DNA from: CAZFNQ01 sp964520375
GTDB lineage: Bacteria; Patescibacteriota; Saccharimonadia; Saccharimonadales; JANWIN01
Assembly: GCA_964520375.1 (NCBI GenBank)
Contig: CAZFNQ010000030.1
Span: 1-5,423 of the forward strand
Direction: 5' to 3'
DNA length: 5,423 nt
Shown one piece after another: positions 1 to 5,423 of the stretch. Position 1 is the first letter of the stretch. Each line of letters starts with the position of its first letter. The translations under genes and the position numbers were made by a program. Under the pieces are notes generated by a model, which ran no database searches, had not been told where the DNA came from, and saw only the letters and a list, made by a program, of their open reading frames with translations.

Positions 1-284
1 CGCAAGGCCTCTTTATCCAAGCCTTTTAGGTTGGCTGATACCCAAGTTGGCGGACCTTGGTCGTTCATGTTGGCAAATGTTGGGTAAAACCCGTTTTGGG
101 CATTATATACCTCTAAGTGGCTAGCAATAGCCTTGACATCTGTTTGCCGCTCGGTGTTCCTTGCTTTTTGTTGTACGCCGGTGAAGGTTACCAGGACCAA
201 GGCGGCCAAGATACCAATCACGATAATTACTATTAATAGTTCCACAATCGTGAAACCTTGTTGTTTACTCTTCAGTGAGACCAT
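1..284 (-). CDS. Type IV prepilin (pilin-like protein), C-terminus cut by window edge
   Basis: Fibre subunit of a type IV pilus, or a related pseudopilin. It would be inserted in the inner membrane, processed by a prepilin peptidase and polymerised by PilB/PilC. The 94 visible codons start at the ATG at 284 and give a short basic leader ending KSKQQG. The cleavage site follows at G10/F11, then the class III signature FTIVELLIVIIVIGILAALV with the conserved Glu at mature position +5 (E15). Residues 12-35 are one hydrophobic helix. After it comes the amphipathic continuation (VQQKARNTERQTDVKAI) and a GFYPT-type segment usual in GspG/PilA-like pilins. The frame is open to base 1, so the globular domain is incomplete and major versus minor pilin cannot be decided. 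An AGGAGG lies 10 nt upstream of the start, and the gene has its own promoter 213 bp or less after pilC. The pilin identity is very secure; the exact subtype is not. Confidence 0.93.
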   Translation of the reverse strand, partial: MVSLKSKQQGFTIVELLIVIIVIGILAALVLVTFTGVQQKARNTERQTDVKAIASHLEVYNAQNGFYPTFANMNDQGPPTWVSANLKGLDKEAL

Positions 285-294
285 AAGAGCCCAC

Positions 295-300
295 CCTCCT
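295..300 (-). promoter_or_regulatory. Ribosome-binding site of the prepilin gene
   Basis: On the minus strand a perfect AGGAGG ends 10 nt before the ATG at 284. It is the strongest Shine-Dalgarno in the window and fits a highly translated pilin. The spacing is slightly longer than usual. It also fixes the start codon just ahead of the short basic leader peptide. Confidence 0.8.
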
Positions 301-321
301 ATAATGTTTTGTTATTTTGCT

Positions 322-331
322 TAAGATCTTA
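322..331. repeat. 10-bp perfect palindrome TAAGATCTTA in the pilin leader
   Basis: TAAGATCTTA is a perfect palindrome between the predicted pilin transcription start and the ribosome-binding site. As DNA it could be an operator for a dimeric regulator; as RNA it has no loop and would not form a hairpin by itself. A 10-bp palindrome can occur by chance in AT-rich spacer, so a function is only a possibility. Confidence 0.3.
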
Positions 332-354
332 CAAGTGAACATAATTGTTCCTTG
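332..354 (-). promoter_or_regulatory. Stem-loop in the 5' leader of the pilin mRNA
   Basis: Read on the minus strand, CAAGGAACA pairs with TGTTC-A-CTTG around an ATTA loop. This gives nine base pairs with one bulged A (base 336 on the plus strand is T). It lies about 10 nt after the predicted transcription start. A 5'-proximal hairpin can protect an mRNA from 5'-end-dependent decay, a plausible use for a pilin message. No U-run follows in the transcribed direction, so it does not look like a terminator. The same bases form a GAACA-N4-TGTTC DNA dyad, so an operator is an alternative reading. Confidence 0.4.
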
Positions 355-371
355 CAAAGAATCTAGTACCG

Positions 372-399
372 ATTATAACCATTACCATTAATTGGTCAA
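372..399 (-). promoter_or_regulatory. Sigma70-type promoter for the prepilin gene
   Basis: On the minus strand the -35 element TTGACC (399-394) matches the consensus at five of six positions. It is followed after 16 bp by a perfect -10 TATAAT (377-372). Transcription should start near 364-367, giving a leader of about 80 nt. The position in the pilC-pilin gap fits separate, stronger expression of the pilin than of the assembly proteins. This is the best promoter match in the window. Confidence 0.75.
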
Positions 400-462
400 C
401 CCCTAAGTAGCTTTTAGTAATTAGTGATAACAAATAGAATCAGCTTAATACTACATAGCTTG

Positions 463-487
463 CTAAGTTAAAACATTGTGAACTTAG
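463..487. repeat. Weak inverted repeat just after pilC
   Basis: CTAAGTT (463-469) and AACTTAG (481-487) are perfect complements around an 11-nt loop, with two possible G-U pairs extending the stem. It starts about 10 bp past the pilC stop, where a terminator would be expected. However, the stem is AT-rich and no T-run follows on the minus strand. It could be a weak 3'-end hairpin for the pilBC message or a chance repeat. Confidence 0.25.
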
Positions 488-497
488 TGTAAGGACA

Positions 498-1724
498 CTA
501 ATTATTGCCAATGTTTTTACTAAGACTGGCAATCGGGCCCATCACACTAGCGGCAATGATTCCGACAATACTACCCAAGATAATAATCATCACCGGTTCA
601 ATAATTGAACTCAGGGCATCAATGATGGTGTCAACTTCTTCCTCATAAAAATCTGCTACTTTTACCAAGACGGTATCAATCTGGCCAGTTTCCTCGCCGA
701 CCGATAGCATTTGGCTGACTATCGGCGGGAAATGCTTACTTTTGCTTAATGGTTCGGACAACTGTTTGCCATTTTTTACTTCCCGAGCGGCTTCTTTAAG
801 TTCAGCTTCAATAACTTTATTGCCAATCGCCCCGCCGGTTACCTCCAGTGCATCCAGCACTCCGACTCCCGCAGACATTAGCGAAGCAAAAGTGCGCGAA
901 AAACGGGCAATAGCAATTTTCATTACAATGGTTTTAAGCACCGGCACCCTAAGTAGTAAGGCATGAAACTGGTATTTGCCCTTGGGTGTTTTTATATAGC
1001 GTCTTATTAAAAATGAAGCCCCAAAAAACACCACCAGCACGATAATGGCGTTATGCTGCATAAAATTACTAATAGACAGTAGCGCCCTAGTATATATCGG
1101 CAGTTTGGCGTTAGGACCGCCGAGATCTAGTAGAATCTTGGCGATCTTGGGGATAATAAACAACATTATGCCAAAAAAGCCGATAACCGTAATCGTAAGA
1201 ATGACCAAGGGATAAGTCATAGCGCCTTTAATTTTTTTACGGATAGAGGCGTCGAGTTCCACCTGAGAGGCCAAGCGCTTTAGGATTTCATCTAAAATTC
1301 CACCAGCCTCACCGGCTCTGACCATGTTGACATAAACATCAGAGAATACATTCGGGTATTTACCGAAGGCATCGGCCAGCGGTATGCCGCTTTGCACATC
1401 TTTGGTCACCCCGGCAATGACAGTATGCATGTATTTGTTTTCTGACTGATCTTGCAGGGTTGCTAGTGATCTCGCTAGCGGTACGCCGGCCGATATCATA
1501 GTGGATAGTTGGCGGGTAAATACCACTAAATCTTTGAGCTTAACTTTTTGGTGTCGTTTTAAGAGTCCTTCCAAAAATCCAGCTTTGCCACGGTCCAGTT
1601 TGACAATAATCGGATGTAGACCCTGTTTGCCTAGGCTGCCAATTAGAGCCTCTCGGCTGACAGCTTCGCCAGAGCCAGTTATGGTTTTACCTTCACGAGA
1701 TATAGCGGTGTAGGCGAATTTCAT
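498..1724 (-). CDS. pilC: Type IV pilus inner-membrane platform protein PilC (GspF family)
   Basis: PilC is the polytopic platform on which the PilB ATPase acts to push pilin subunits into the growing fibre. The 408 residues match the usual family length. Residues 1-45 hold the N-terminal segment of the family (FAYTAISREGKTITGSGEA). Two repeated T2SSF domains follow, about 65-195 and 272-395. Each contains the family signature near its end: RAGEAGGILDEIL (136-148) and SVGEETGQIDTVL (341-353). Hydrophobic segments near 171-193, 225-241 and 373-395 are the expected membrane helices. The ATG overlaps the pilB stop as ATGA, and GGAAG within the end of pilB (1729-1733) serves as the ribosome-binding site, which fixes this start. 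Stop is TAG. Nothing is broken or missing. Family assignment is secure; the T4P rather than T2SS role is inferred from the small pilB-pilC-pilin locus. Confidence 0.95.
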   Translation of the reverse strand: MKFAYTAISREGKTITGSGEAVSREALIGSLGKQGLHPIIVKLDRGKAGFLEGLLKRHQKVKLKDLVVFTRQLSTMISAGVPLARSLATLQDQSENKYMHTVIAGVTKDVQSGIPLADAFGKYPNVFSDVYVNMVRAGEAGGILDEILKRLASQVELDASIRKKIKGAMTYPLVILTITVIGFFGIMLFIIPKIAKILLDLGGPNAKLPIYTRALLSISNFMQHNAIIVLVVFFGASFLIRRYIKTPKGKYQFHALLLRVPVLKTIVMKIAIARFSRTFASLMSAGVGVLDALEVTGGAIGNKVIEAELKEAAREVKNGKQLSEPLSKSKHFPPIVSQMLSVGEETGQIDTVLVKVADFYEEEVDTIIDALSSIIEPVMIIILGSIVGIIAASVMGPIASLSKNIGNN

Positions 1725-3535
1725 TGGTCTTCCGAGGTAACGCGTAAGATTTCTTCTAGTGAAGTCTGGCCGCGCAAGGACTTAATAAAACCGTCATACT
1801 GCATGGTCACCATGCCGTCTTTTATGGCTTGATCCTGTATGGCTTCGCTAGTAGCATTACCAACAATTAGCTTTTGAATAGCGGTGTCGTTAGCCAGGAC
1901 TTCGTAAATACCCATCCGACCTTTGTAGCCGCTGTGGCCGCAATTTTCACAGCCTTCTTCATGGACTTTCCATAGGCGCAGGACCTGGGTCTCACTGGTG
2001 CTGAGTTCGGTTGGAGAGTGTTGGTTGGTCTTGGATGGATTTGTTTTGCCGATGCCGGCCTCCAGGGCTTGGACTTCGAGTTGGTGAATGCGTTGCATAA
2101 CACCGCTGTCACCAGTACCAAATATTTCGGCAAGTTGCTTTTGTGCGACTTCGTCCGGCTGATAATCTTCGCGGCAATCGACACATAAGCGGCGGACTAG
2201 CCGCTGGCCGACTACAACTCTTACTGTGCTGGCAATTAGAAACGGTTCTATACCCATGTCTAGCAAACGGGGCAAGCTAGTGGCAGCGTTGTTGGTATGA
2301 AGAGTTGAGAAAACTAAATGGCCAGTTAGGGCGGCTTGGACAGCCAGGTTGGCTGTTTCGCCGTCTCGAACCTCACCAACCATGATAATATTAGGGTCCT
2401 GACGCAGCAGTGCCCTTAGTCCATTAACGAAAGTCATACCAGCCCCTGGGTTGACCTGTGTCTGGTTGGTGCCGGGTATGCGGTACTCAACCGGGTCCTC
2501 AACGGTGGATATATTAACCGTTGGGCTGTTGAGCATGCTCAATATGCTAAACAAACTGGTTGATTTACCAGAGCCAGTCGGGCCGGTGACTAAAATCATG
2601 CCGTGCGGTTGAACAATAGCTTTTTTAATCTTTTCCAGAGAGCTAGACCAGTAGCCTAACTCTTCGAGAGTAGCTGCCTTGGCCGACTCATTAAGTATGC
2701 GCATAGCCACCTTTTCACCGTCGACAATTGGCAGGGTCGATACCCGCATGGCGTACAGCTGACCACTAACCTCGACTTTAAACCGGCCATCCTGCGGTAC
2801 CCGCCGCTCGTCAATTTTCAAGTTAGCCAAAATTTTAATGCGTGATACCACAGCACCTAAAACCTTTTTGGGTAGTTTATTAGCTTCGCGCAGGACACCA
2901 TCCACCCGGTAGCGTACCGACACATAATCTTCTCGTGGCTCAATATGAATGTCACTGGCGCCGGAGCTGACGGCATATTCTATTAACAAGTTTACGGTTT
3001 GAGCTACCGGCGAATCCTCGGCTAGATCGGCTTCACTGATTTCCTCTTCTTCTTCGGTTTCGGCTTCTGGCGATATAACTTTAATTAGTTCGCTGCTAAT
3101 ATTGCCTCGGTATTGATCCAGGGCGGCCTGAATGTTGGCCTTGGTGGCGACATGAACCTTAAGGTCGGTGCCCAACTGTTTTTGCAAAAAGCTAATTGCC
3201 TGTATATCGTCGGGGTCTTCCATAGCCAGCTGTTTGCTGCCGTCATTGTTAACACCGAACAATACGGCATTGTATTGCCGGGCCACCCGTTCAGGGATCA
3301 GTCGCAGAACTTCGCGCTTTATTTCATGAGCGTTCAGCTCGACAAACGGCACATCAATTTCGTTAGCATAGAGTTTGGTAAACTCTTTTTCGCTTACCAG
3401 GTTATTATTAATAGCCAGATCTTGTAGAGGTTTTTTTTCGGTCTTAGATTGCTCTTGCAGATTCCTCAGCTGTTCATCGCTGACTTTATTAGTGGCTTTG
3501 AGCAGTTTAATGGCCAAAATATCAGATATACGCAT
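1721..3535 (-). CDS. pilB: Type IV pilus assembly ATPase PilB (GspE/PulE family)
   Basis: Cytoplasmic hexameric ATPase that drives pilus extension. Of 604 residues, about 25-145 form the T2SSE_N/MshEN-type domain (VPFVELNAHEIKREVLRLIPE). An acidic linker (158-174, EAETEEEEEISEADLAE) follows, and then the ATPase core. The core shows GASDIHIEP at 192-200, arginine-rich VRYRVDG at 207-213, Walker A GPTGSGKST at 318-326, the Asp box STVEDPVEY at 343-351 with the catalytic Glu, Walker B IIMVGEVRD at 383-391 and the His box TGHLVFSTLHTN at 404-415. The zinc-binding cysteines are C451, C454, C529 and C532. The 74 residues between the two CxxC pairs are more than I expect for the family and include a Ser/Thr/Asn-rich stretch (about 496-517). 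No MinD-like or PilT-type features were seen, so retraction is not the expected role. It is the first gene of a pilBC unit and has no obvious Shine-Dalgarno before its ATG. Confidence 0.95.
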   Translation of the reverse strand: MRISDILAIKLLKATNKVSDEQLRNLQEQSKTEKKPLQDLAINNNLVSEKEFTKLYANEIDVPFVELNAHEIKREVLRLIPERVARQYNAVLFGVNNDGSKQLAMEDPDDIQAISFLQKQLGTDLKVHVATKANIQAALDQYRGNISSELIKVISPEAETEEEEEISEADLAEDSPVAQTVNLLIEYAVSSGASDIHIEPREDYVSVRYRVDGVLREANKLPKKVLGAVVSRIKILANLKIDERRVPQDGRFKVEVSGQLYAMRVSTLPIVDGEKVAMRILNESAKAATLEELGYWSSSLEKIKKAIVQPHGMILVTGPTGSGKSTSLFSILSMLNSPTVNISTVEDPVEYRIPGTNQTQVNPGAGMTFVNGLRALLRQDPNIIMVGEVRDGETANLAVQAALTGHLVFSTLHTNNAATSLPRLLDMGIEPFLIASTVRVVVGQRLVRRLCVDCREDYQPDEVAQKQLAEIFGTGDSGVMQRIHQLEVQALEAGIGKTNPSKTNQHSPTELSTSETQVLRLWKVHEEGCENCGHSGYKGRMGIYEVLANDTAIQKLIVGNATSEAIQDQAIKDGMVTMQYDGFIKSLRGQTSLEEILRVTSEDQ

Positions 3536-3549
3536 AGCGGTTAAGGTTT

Positions 3550-3555
3550 ATTATA
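3550..3555 (-). promoter_or_regulatory. Candidate -10 element for pilBC
   Basis: A perfect TATAAT on the minus strand lies 14 bp before the pilB ATG. If used, transcription would begin about 8 nt before the start codon, making the message nearly leaderless. That would fit the absence of a Shine-Dalgarno there. No good -35 is found at 15-19 bp. Other TATAAT-like hexamers on this strand (3592-3597 TATAAT, 3572-3577 TATAAA) also lack convincing -35 elements, so which one serves pilB is unresolved. Confidence 0.3.
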
Positions 3556-3608
3556 CAAGAAGCTAACAGAGTTTATACTATCTAGCAGGCAATTATAAGG
3601 TTAAGCAT

Positions 3609-3637
3609 TTTACCGCTACTGACGGCTAGCATATAAT
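3609..3637 (+). promoter_or_regulatory. Sigma70-type promoter for the recA operon
   Basis: The -35 TTTACC (3609-3614, four of six consensus bases) is separated by exactly 17 bp from a perfect -10 TATAAT (3632-3637). Transcription should begin near 3643-3645, leaving a leader of about 31 nt. No LexA-type operator (CTGT-N8-ACAG or GAAC-N4-GTTC) overlaps it, so expression looks constitutive or controlled by another regulator. Confidence 0.7.
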
Positions 3638-3664
3638 GAGGCCAAAGACTGGATCAATCTAACT

Positions 3665-3668
3665 GGAG
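3665..3668 (+). promoter_or_regulatory. Ribosome-binding site of recA
   Basis: GGAG sits 7 nt before the recA ATG at 3676, standard spacing. It supports the chosen start, which also matches the normal RecA N-terminus. Confidence 0.7.
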
Positions 3669-3675
3669 ACAAAAT

Positions 3676-4683
3676 ATGGCTGATGACAAAGCGGTTAAAG
3701 AAGGGAAAAGCAAAGCCCTAGGCTTGGCACTAGACACGATTGAAAAACAATTTGGCAAAGGCTCAATTATGAAACTTGGCGAAGCCCACAAAGCTGATGT
3801 TGAAACCATACCGACCGGTAGTTTGTCCTTGGATATAGCTCTAGGTGGTGGTATACCAAGGGGCCGGGTGATAGAAGTCTATGGACCGGAAAGTTCCGGT
3901 AAGACAACCCTGACACTGCATGCCATTGCCCAGGTCCAAAAAAACGGTGGCACAGCCGCCTTTATTGACGCCGAACACGCCCTGGATCCATCTTATGCCA
4001 AACGGATTGGCGTGGATGTTGAGAACCTACTGCTTAGTCAGCCGGATAACGGTGAGCAGGCCCTGGAAATTACCGAAACATTAGTGCGCGCAAACGCTGT
4101 CGATATTGTAGTAGTAGATTCGGTAGCGGCATTAGTACCACGGGCCGAAATTGAAGGCGACATGGGCGACTCTCACATGGGCTTACAGGCCCGGTTGATG
4201 AGCCAAGCCCTGCGTAAACTGACTGGTGTAATTAGCCGCAGCAAAGCTACTGTTATCTTCATTAACCAGATCCGTATGAAAATTGGTGTCATGTTTGGCA
4301 ACCCTGAAACCACCACTGGCGGCAATGCCCTCAAGTTCTATGCCAGTGTTCGCATGGATATCCGCCGCATTGCCCAAATCAAGCAGGGCGAGGAAGTTAT
4401 TGGCAACCGTACTAGAGTAAAAGTAGTTAAAAACAAAGTGGCGCCACCTTTCCGCCAAGCTGAATTTGACATTATGTACAACAAAGGCATCAGTCGAAGC
4501 GGCGATGTGCTGGATCTGGGAGTAGACAAGGGCATTGTTGAAAAAGCCGGTGCTTGGTTTGCCTATAAGGGCGATAAAATTGCCCAAGGCCGTGAAGCTG
4601 CTAAGGAATACCTAGAAAAAAACCCTAAAGTTCTGGAAGAAATAGCCAAGCAGGTAACTGTCGCCGCTGAAAAGGAAGAATAA
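3676..4683 (+). CDS. recA: Recombinase RecA
   Basis: RecA forms ATP-dependent filaments on single-stranded DNA and catalyses homologous pairing and strand exchange. It also stimulates LexA-type autocleavage where LexA exists. The 335 residues are close to the usual 330-355. Visible motifs are Walker A GPESSGKT at 70-77, the catalytic Glu in IDAEHALD (E100), Walker B VVVDSVAALVP at 145-155, loop L1 around EIEGDMGDSH (158-167) and loop L2 around NQIRMKIGVMFGNPETTTGG (197-216). The C-terminal domain ends in a short acidic tail (AEKEE). No intein, frameshift or missing catalytic residue is seen. It is the first gene of a plus-strand operon with the 114-residue ORF and recX, transcribed divergently from pilBC. 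The next gene's ribosome-binding site is inside its last codons. Identification is unambiguous. Confidence 0.99.
   Translation: MADDKAVKEGKSKALGLALDTIEKQFGKGSIMKLGEAHKADVETIPTGSLSLDIALGGGIPRGRVIEVYGPESSGKTTLTLHAIAQVQKNGGTAAFIDAEHALDPSYAKRIGVDVENLLLSQPDNGEQALEITETLVRANAVDIVVVDSVAALVPRAEIEGDMGDSHMGLQARLMSQALRKLTGVISRSKATVIFINQIRMKIGVMFGNPETTTGGNALKFYASVRMDIRRIAQIKQGEEVIGNRTRVKVVKNKVAPPFRQAEFDIMYNKGISRSGDVLDLGVDKGIVEKAGAWFAYKGDKIAQGREAAKEYLEKNPKVLEEIAKQVTVAAEKEE
4674..4678 (+). promoter_or_regulatory. Ribosome-binding site of the ORF after recA
   Basis: GGAAG inside the last codons of recA is 8 nt before the ATG at 4687. It decides the start of the small ORF and implies that its translation follows recA translation closely. 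Confidence 0.55.
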
Positions 4684-4686
4684 AGC

Positions 4687-5031
4687 ATGAGTCTGGAAGT
4701 TTGCTGGCACAAATGTCCTGTGTTTGAAGCTACTATGCAAATACCCAAGGATGACCGTGATCAACTGGACAGGGCTTATAGAATCGTTGCCTCAGCCCGT
4801 CTTGCTTTTGTAAATGCCTTCTATTTAATTGATATGTCTAGTAACCTCAGAAGCTTGACGGCTGAGGAGTATGAATCAGCAAATCAACAGATTAAATTTT
4901 TATCACGCGATGACGATCGTGATTTTGTTGACGCTAATCCTGAATTCGTTAAAGCAGCTTTTAACTGCGTCGAACAGATGCTTGTTACAGAAGAATGTAC
5001 ACTAGAAAATATTGCCAGGCTGCCGCACTGA
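4687..5031 (+). CDS. Unrecognised 114-residue acidic protein between recA and recX
   Basis: I do not recognise this protein. It is acidic (20 Asp/Glu against 12 Lys/Arg), with no signal peptide and no convincing membrane helix. It looks mostly helical: likely helices at about 24-49, 58-73 and 84-100 by residue pattern, and a strongly charged turn SRDDDRD at 73-79. Four cysteines are present: C6 and C10 in VCWHKC, and C94 and C104 near the end. Too little pattern is visible to claim a metal site. The ATG lies 3 nt after the recA stop with GGAAG at good spacing, and recX begins 10 nt after its TGA. Co-transcription with recA and recX is therefore very likely, and a role touching RecA or DNA repair is a guess from position only. 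A later start at M17 (4735) is possible but has no better ribosome-binding site. That it is a real gene is well supported by packing and signals; its function is unknown. Confidence 0.75.
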   Translation: MSLEVCWHKCPVFEATMQIPKDDRDQLDRAYRIVASARLAFVNAFYLIDMSSNLRSLTAEEYESANQQIKFLSRDDDRDFVDANPEFVKAAFNCVEQMLVTEECTLENIARLPH

Positions 5032-5041
5032 TCATCAGCAC

Positions 5042-5423
5042 ATGAGTAAGATTACTAATATTCGGCAGCAGGTTAAGCGTAAAGATCGCTACGCTATATA
5101 TATTGATGGTAAGTATTCATTTAGCTTGGGTGAATCAGAGCTTATAAACTCAGGCCTGATAAATGACCAAGAGCTTACAAAAACGGAACTAAAAAATCTG
5201 CAGGGCAGGGCAAAACTAGATAAAGCCTATGACCGGGCACTCAACTATATTGCTATCCGGTCACGCAGCCAGTGGGAGATTCAAGATTATCTAAGACGTA
5301 AAAAGTATGATCCAGAAGAGACTGACAGTATAATTAACAAGTTAAGTAAAGCCGGTTATGTAAATGATGAGTCTTTTGCACGGGCCTGGGTCAATAACCG
5401 CCGACTTTTAAAACCGATAAGTC
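5042..5423 (+). CDS. recX: Regulatory protein RecX, C-terminus cut by window edge
   Basis: RecX binds RecA filaments and modulates recombinase activity, usually by inhibiting filament extension. The 127 visible codons from ATG at 5042 are open to the right edge. The N-terminal part (VKRKDRYAIYIDGKYSFSLG, 11-30) is the beta-rich extension seen in many RecX proteins. The helical RecX repeats follow: ALNYIAIRSRSQWEIQDYLRRK (66-87), then DSIINKLSKAGYVNDESFARAWVNNR (95-120). The motif GYVNDESFARAWV is the clearest family signature. Position directly downstream in the recA operon supports the call. There is no Shine-Dalgarno in the 10 nt before the ATG. A TTG in the same frame at 5012 is possible but less likely, since the ATG gives the expected N-terminus. 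The third repeat is probably beyond the window. Confidence 0.93.
   Translation, partial: MSKITNIRQQVKRKDRYAIYIDGKYSFSLGESELINSGLINDQELTKTELKNLQGRAKLDKAYDRALNYIAIRSRSQWEIQDYLRRKKYDPEETDSIINKLSKAGYVNDESFARAWVNNRRLLKPIS

Noticed and set aside
133..324. Open frame of 63 residues on the plus strand opposite the prepilin
   Set aside because: Antisense to the prepilin signal region. Its cysteine- and isoleucine-rich translation is the mirror of pilin codons.
463..487. Intrinsic terminator after pilC
   Set aside because: An inverted repeat exists, but it is AT-rich and no T-run follows on the transcribed strand, so it is listed only as a weak repeat.
1867..2184. Open frame of 105 residues on the minus strand inside pilB, another frame
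   Set aside because: It overlaps the intact cysteine-motif region of pilB on the same strand and resembles no family. It is a shadow frame.
3113..3427. Open frame of 104 residues on the plus strand opposite the pilB N-terminal domain
   Set aside because: Antisense to a conserved PilB domain, without a ribosome-binding site or known motif.
3539..3605. GGTTAAG repeated at 3539-3545 and 3599-3605, exactly 60 bp apart
   Set aside because: A single 7-bp direct repeat with no third copy. The spacing is probably coincidence.
3536..3617. AGCGGT (3536-3541) and ACCGCT (3612-3617) as a paired operator next to pilB and the recA -35
   Set aside because: Six-base complementary words 70 bp apart are expected by chance in a region of this size.
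4183..4587. Open frame of 134 residues on the minus strand inside recA
   Set aside because: It lies entirely antisense to an unmistakable recA, has no ribosome-binding site or recognisable motif, and is a shadow of recA codon use.
1..5423. Mobile element, CRISPR array, phage genes or RNA genes
   Set aside because: No spaced direct repeats, transposase-like frame, terminal repeats, or tRNA/rRNA-like segments were seen. Nearly all bases are covered by ordinary housekeeping or pilus genes.

Overview
The window carries two gene groups transcribed away from each other. On the minus strand are three type IV pilus genes: the assembly ATPase pilB, the inner-membrane platform pilC, and a prepilin cut off by the left edge. 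On the plus strand are recA, an unrecognised 114-residue ORF, and a recX cut off by the right edge. The proteins are of Patescibacteria (CPR) type, and I lean towards Saccharibacteria. This rests on the wording of PilB, PilC, RecA and RecX and on the pairing of a compact pilus locus with recA/recX. It is a judgement from memory, not a search. TGA is used as a normal stop (pilB, the 114-residue ORF), which argues against the Gracilibacteria/Absconditabacteria code in which UGA is glycine.

Minus strand, in transcription order: pilB (3535 to 1721) overlaps pilC (1724 to 498) by the four bases ATGA, so the two are very likely translationally coupled. A 213-bp gap follows, then the prepilin gene (ATG at 284). 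That gap holds a good sigma70-type promoter (TTGACC, 16 bp, TATAAT), a leader with a stem-loop and a 10-bp palindrome, and an AGGAGG ribosome-binding site. The pilin can therefore be made from its own strong promoter, independently of the assembly machinery. PilB powers assembly in the cytoplasm, PilC is the platform in the inner membrane, and the pilin is the fibre subunit.

Plus strand: recA (3676 to 4683) has a clear promoter (TTTACC, 17 bp, TATAAT) and a GGAG ribosome-binding site. Three bases after its stop comes the 114-residue ORF (4687 to 5031), and 10 bases after that comes recX (5042 to beyond the edge). The three form a tight operon. RecA catalyses strand exchange and RecX is its classical modulator, so the small unknown gene between them is the least explained item here.

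The 140-bp divergent region between pilB and recA holds the recA promoter and several TATAAT-like elements on the pilB side. I see no LexA box. No mobile element, CRISPR array, tRNA or rRNA was seen, and no stretch over 300 bases lacks a gene.
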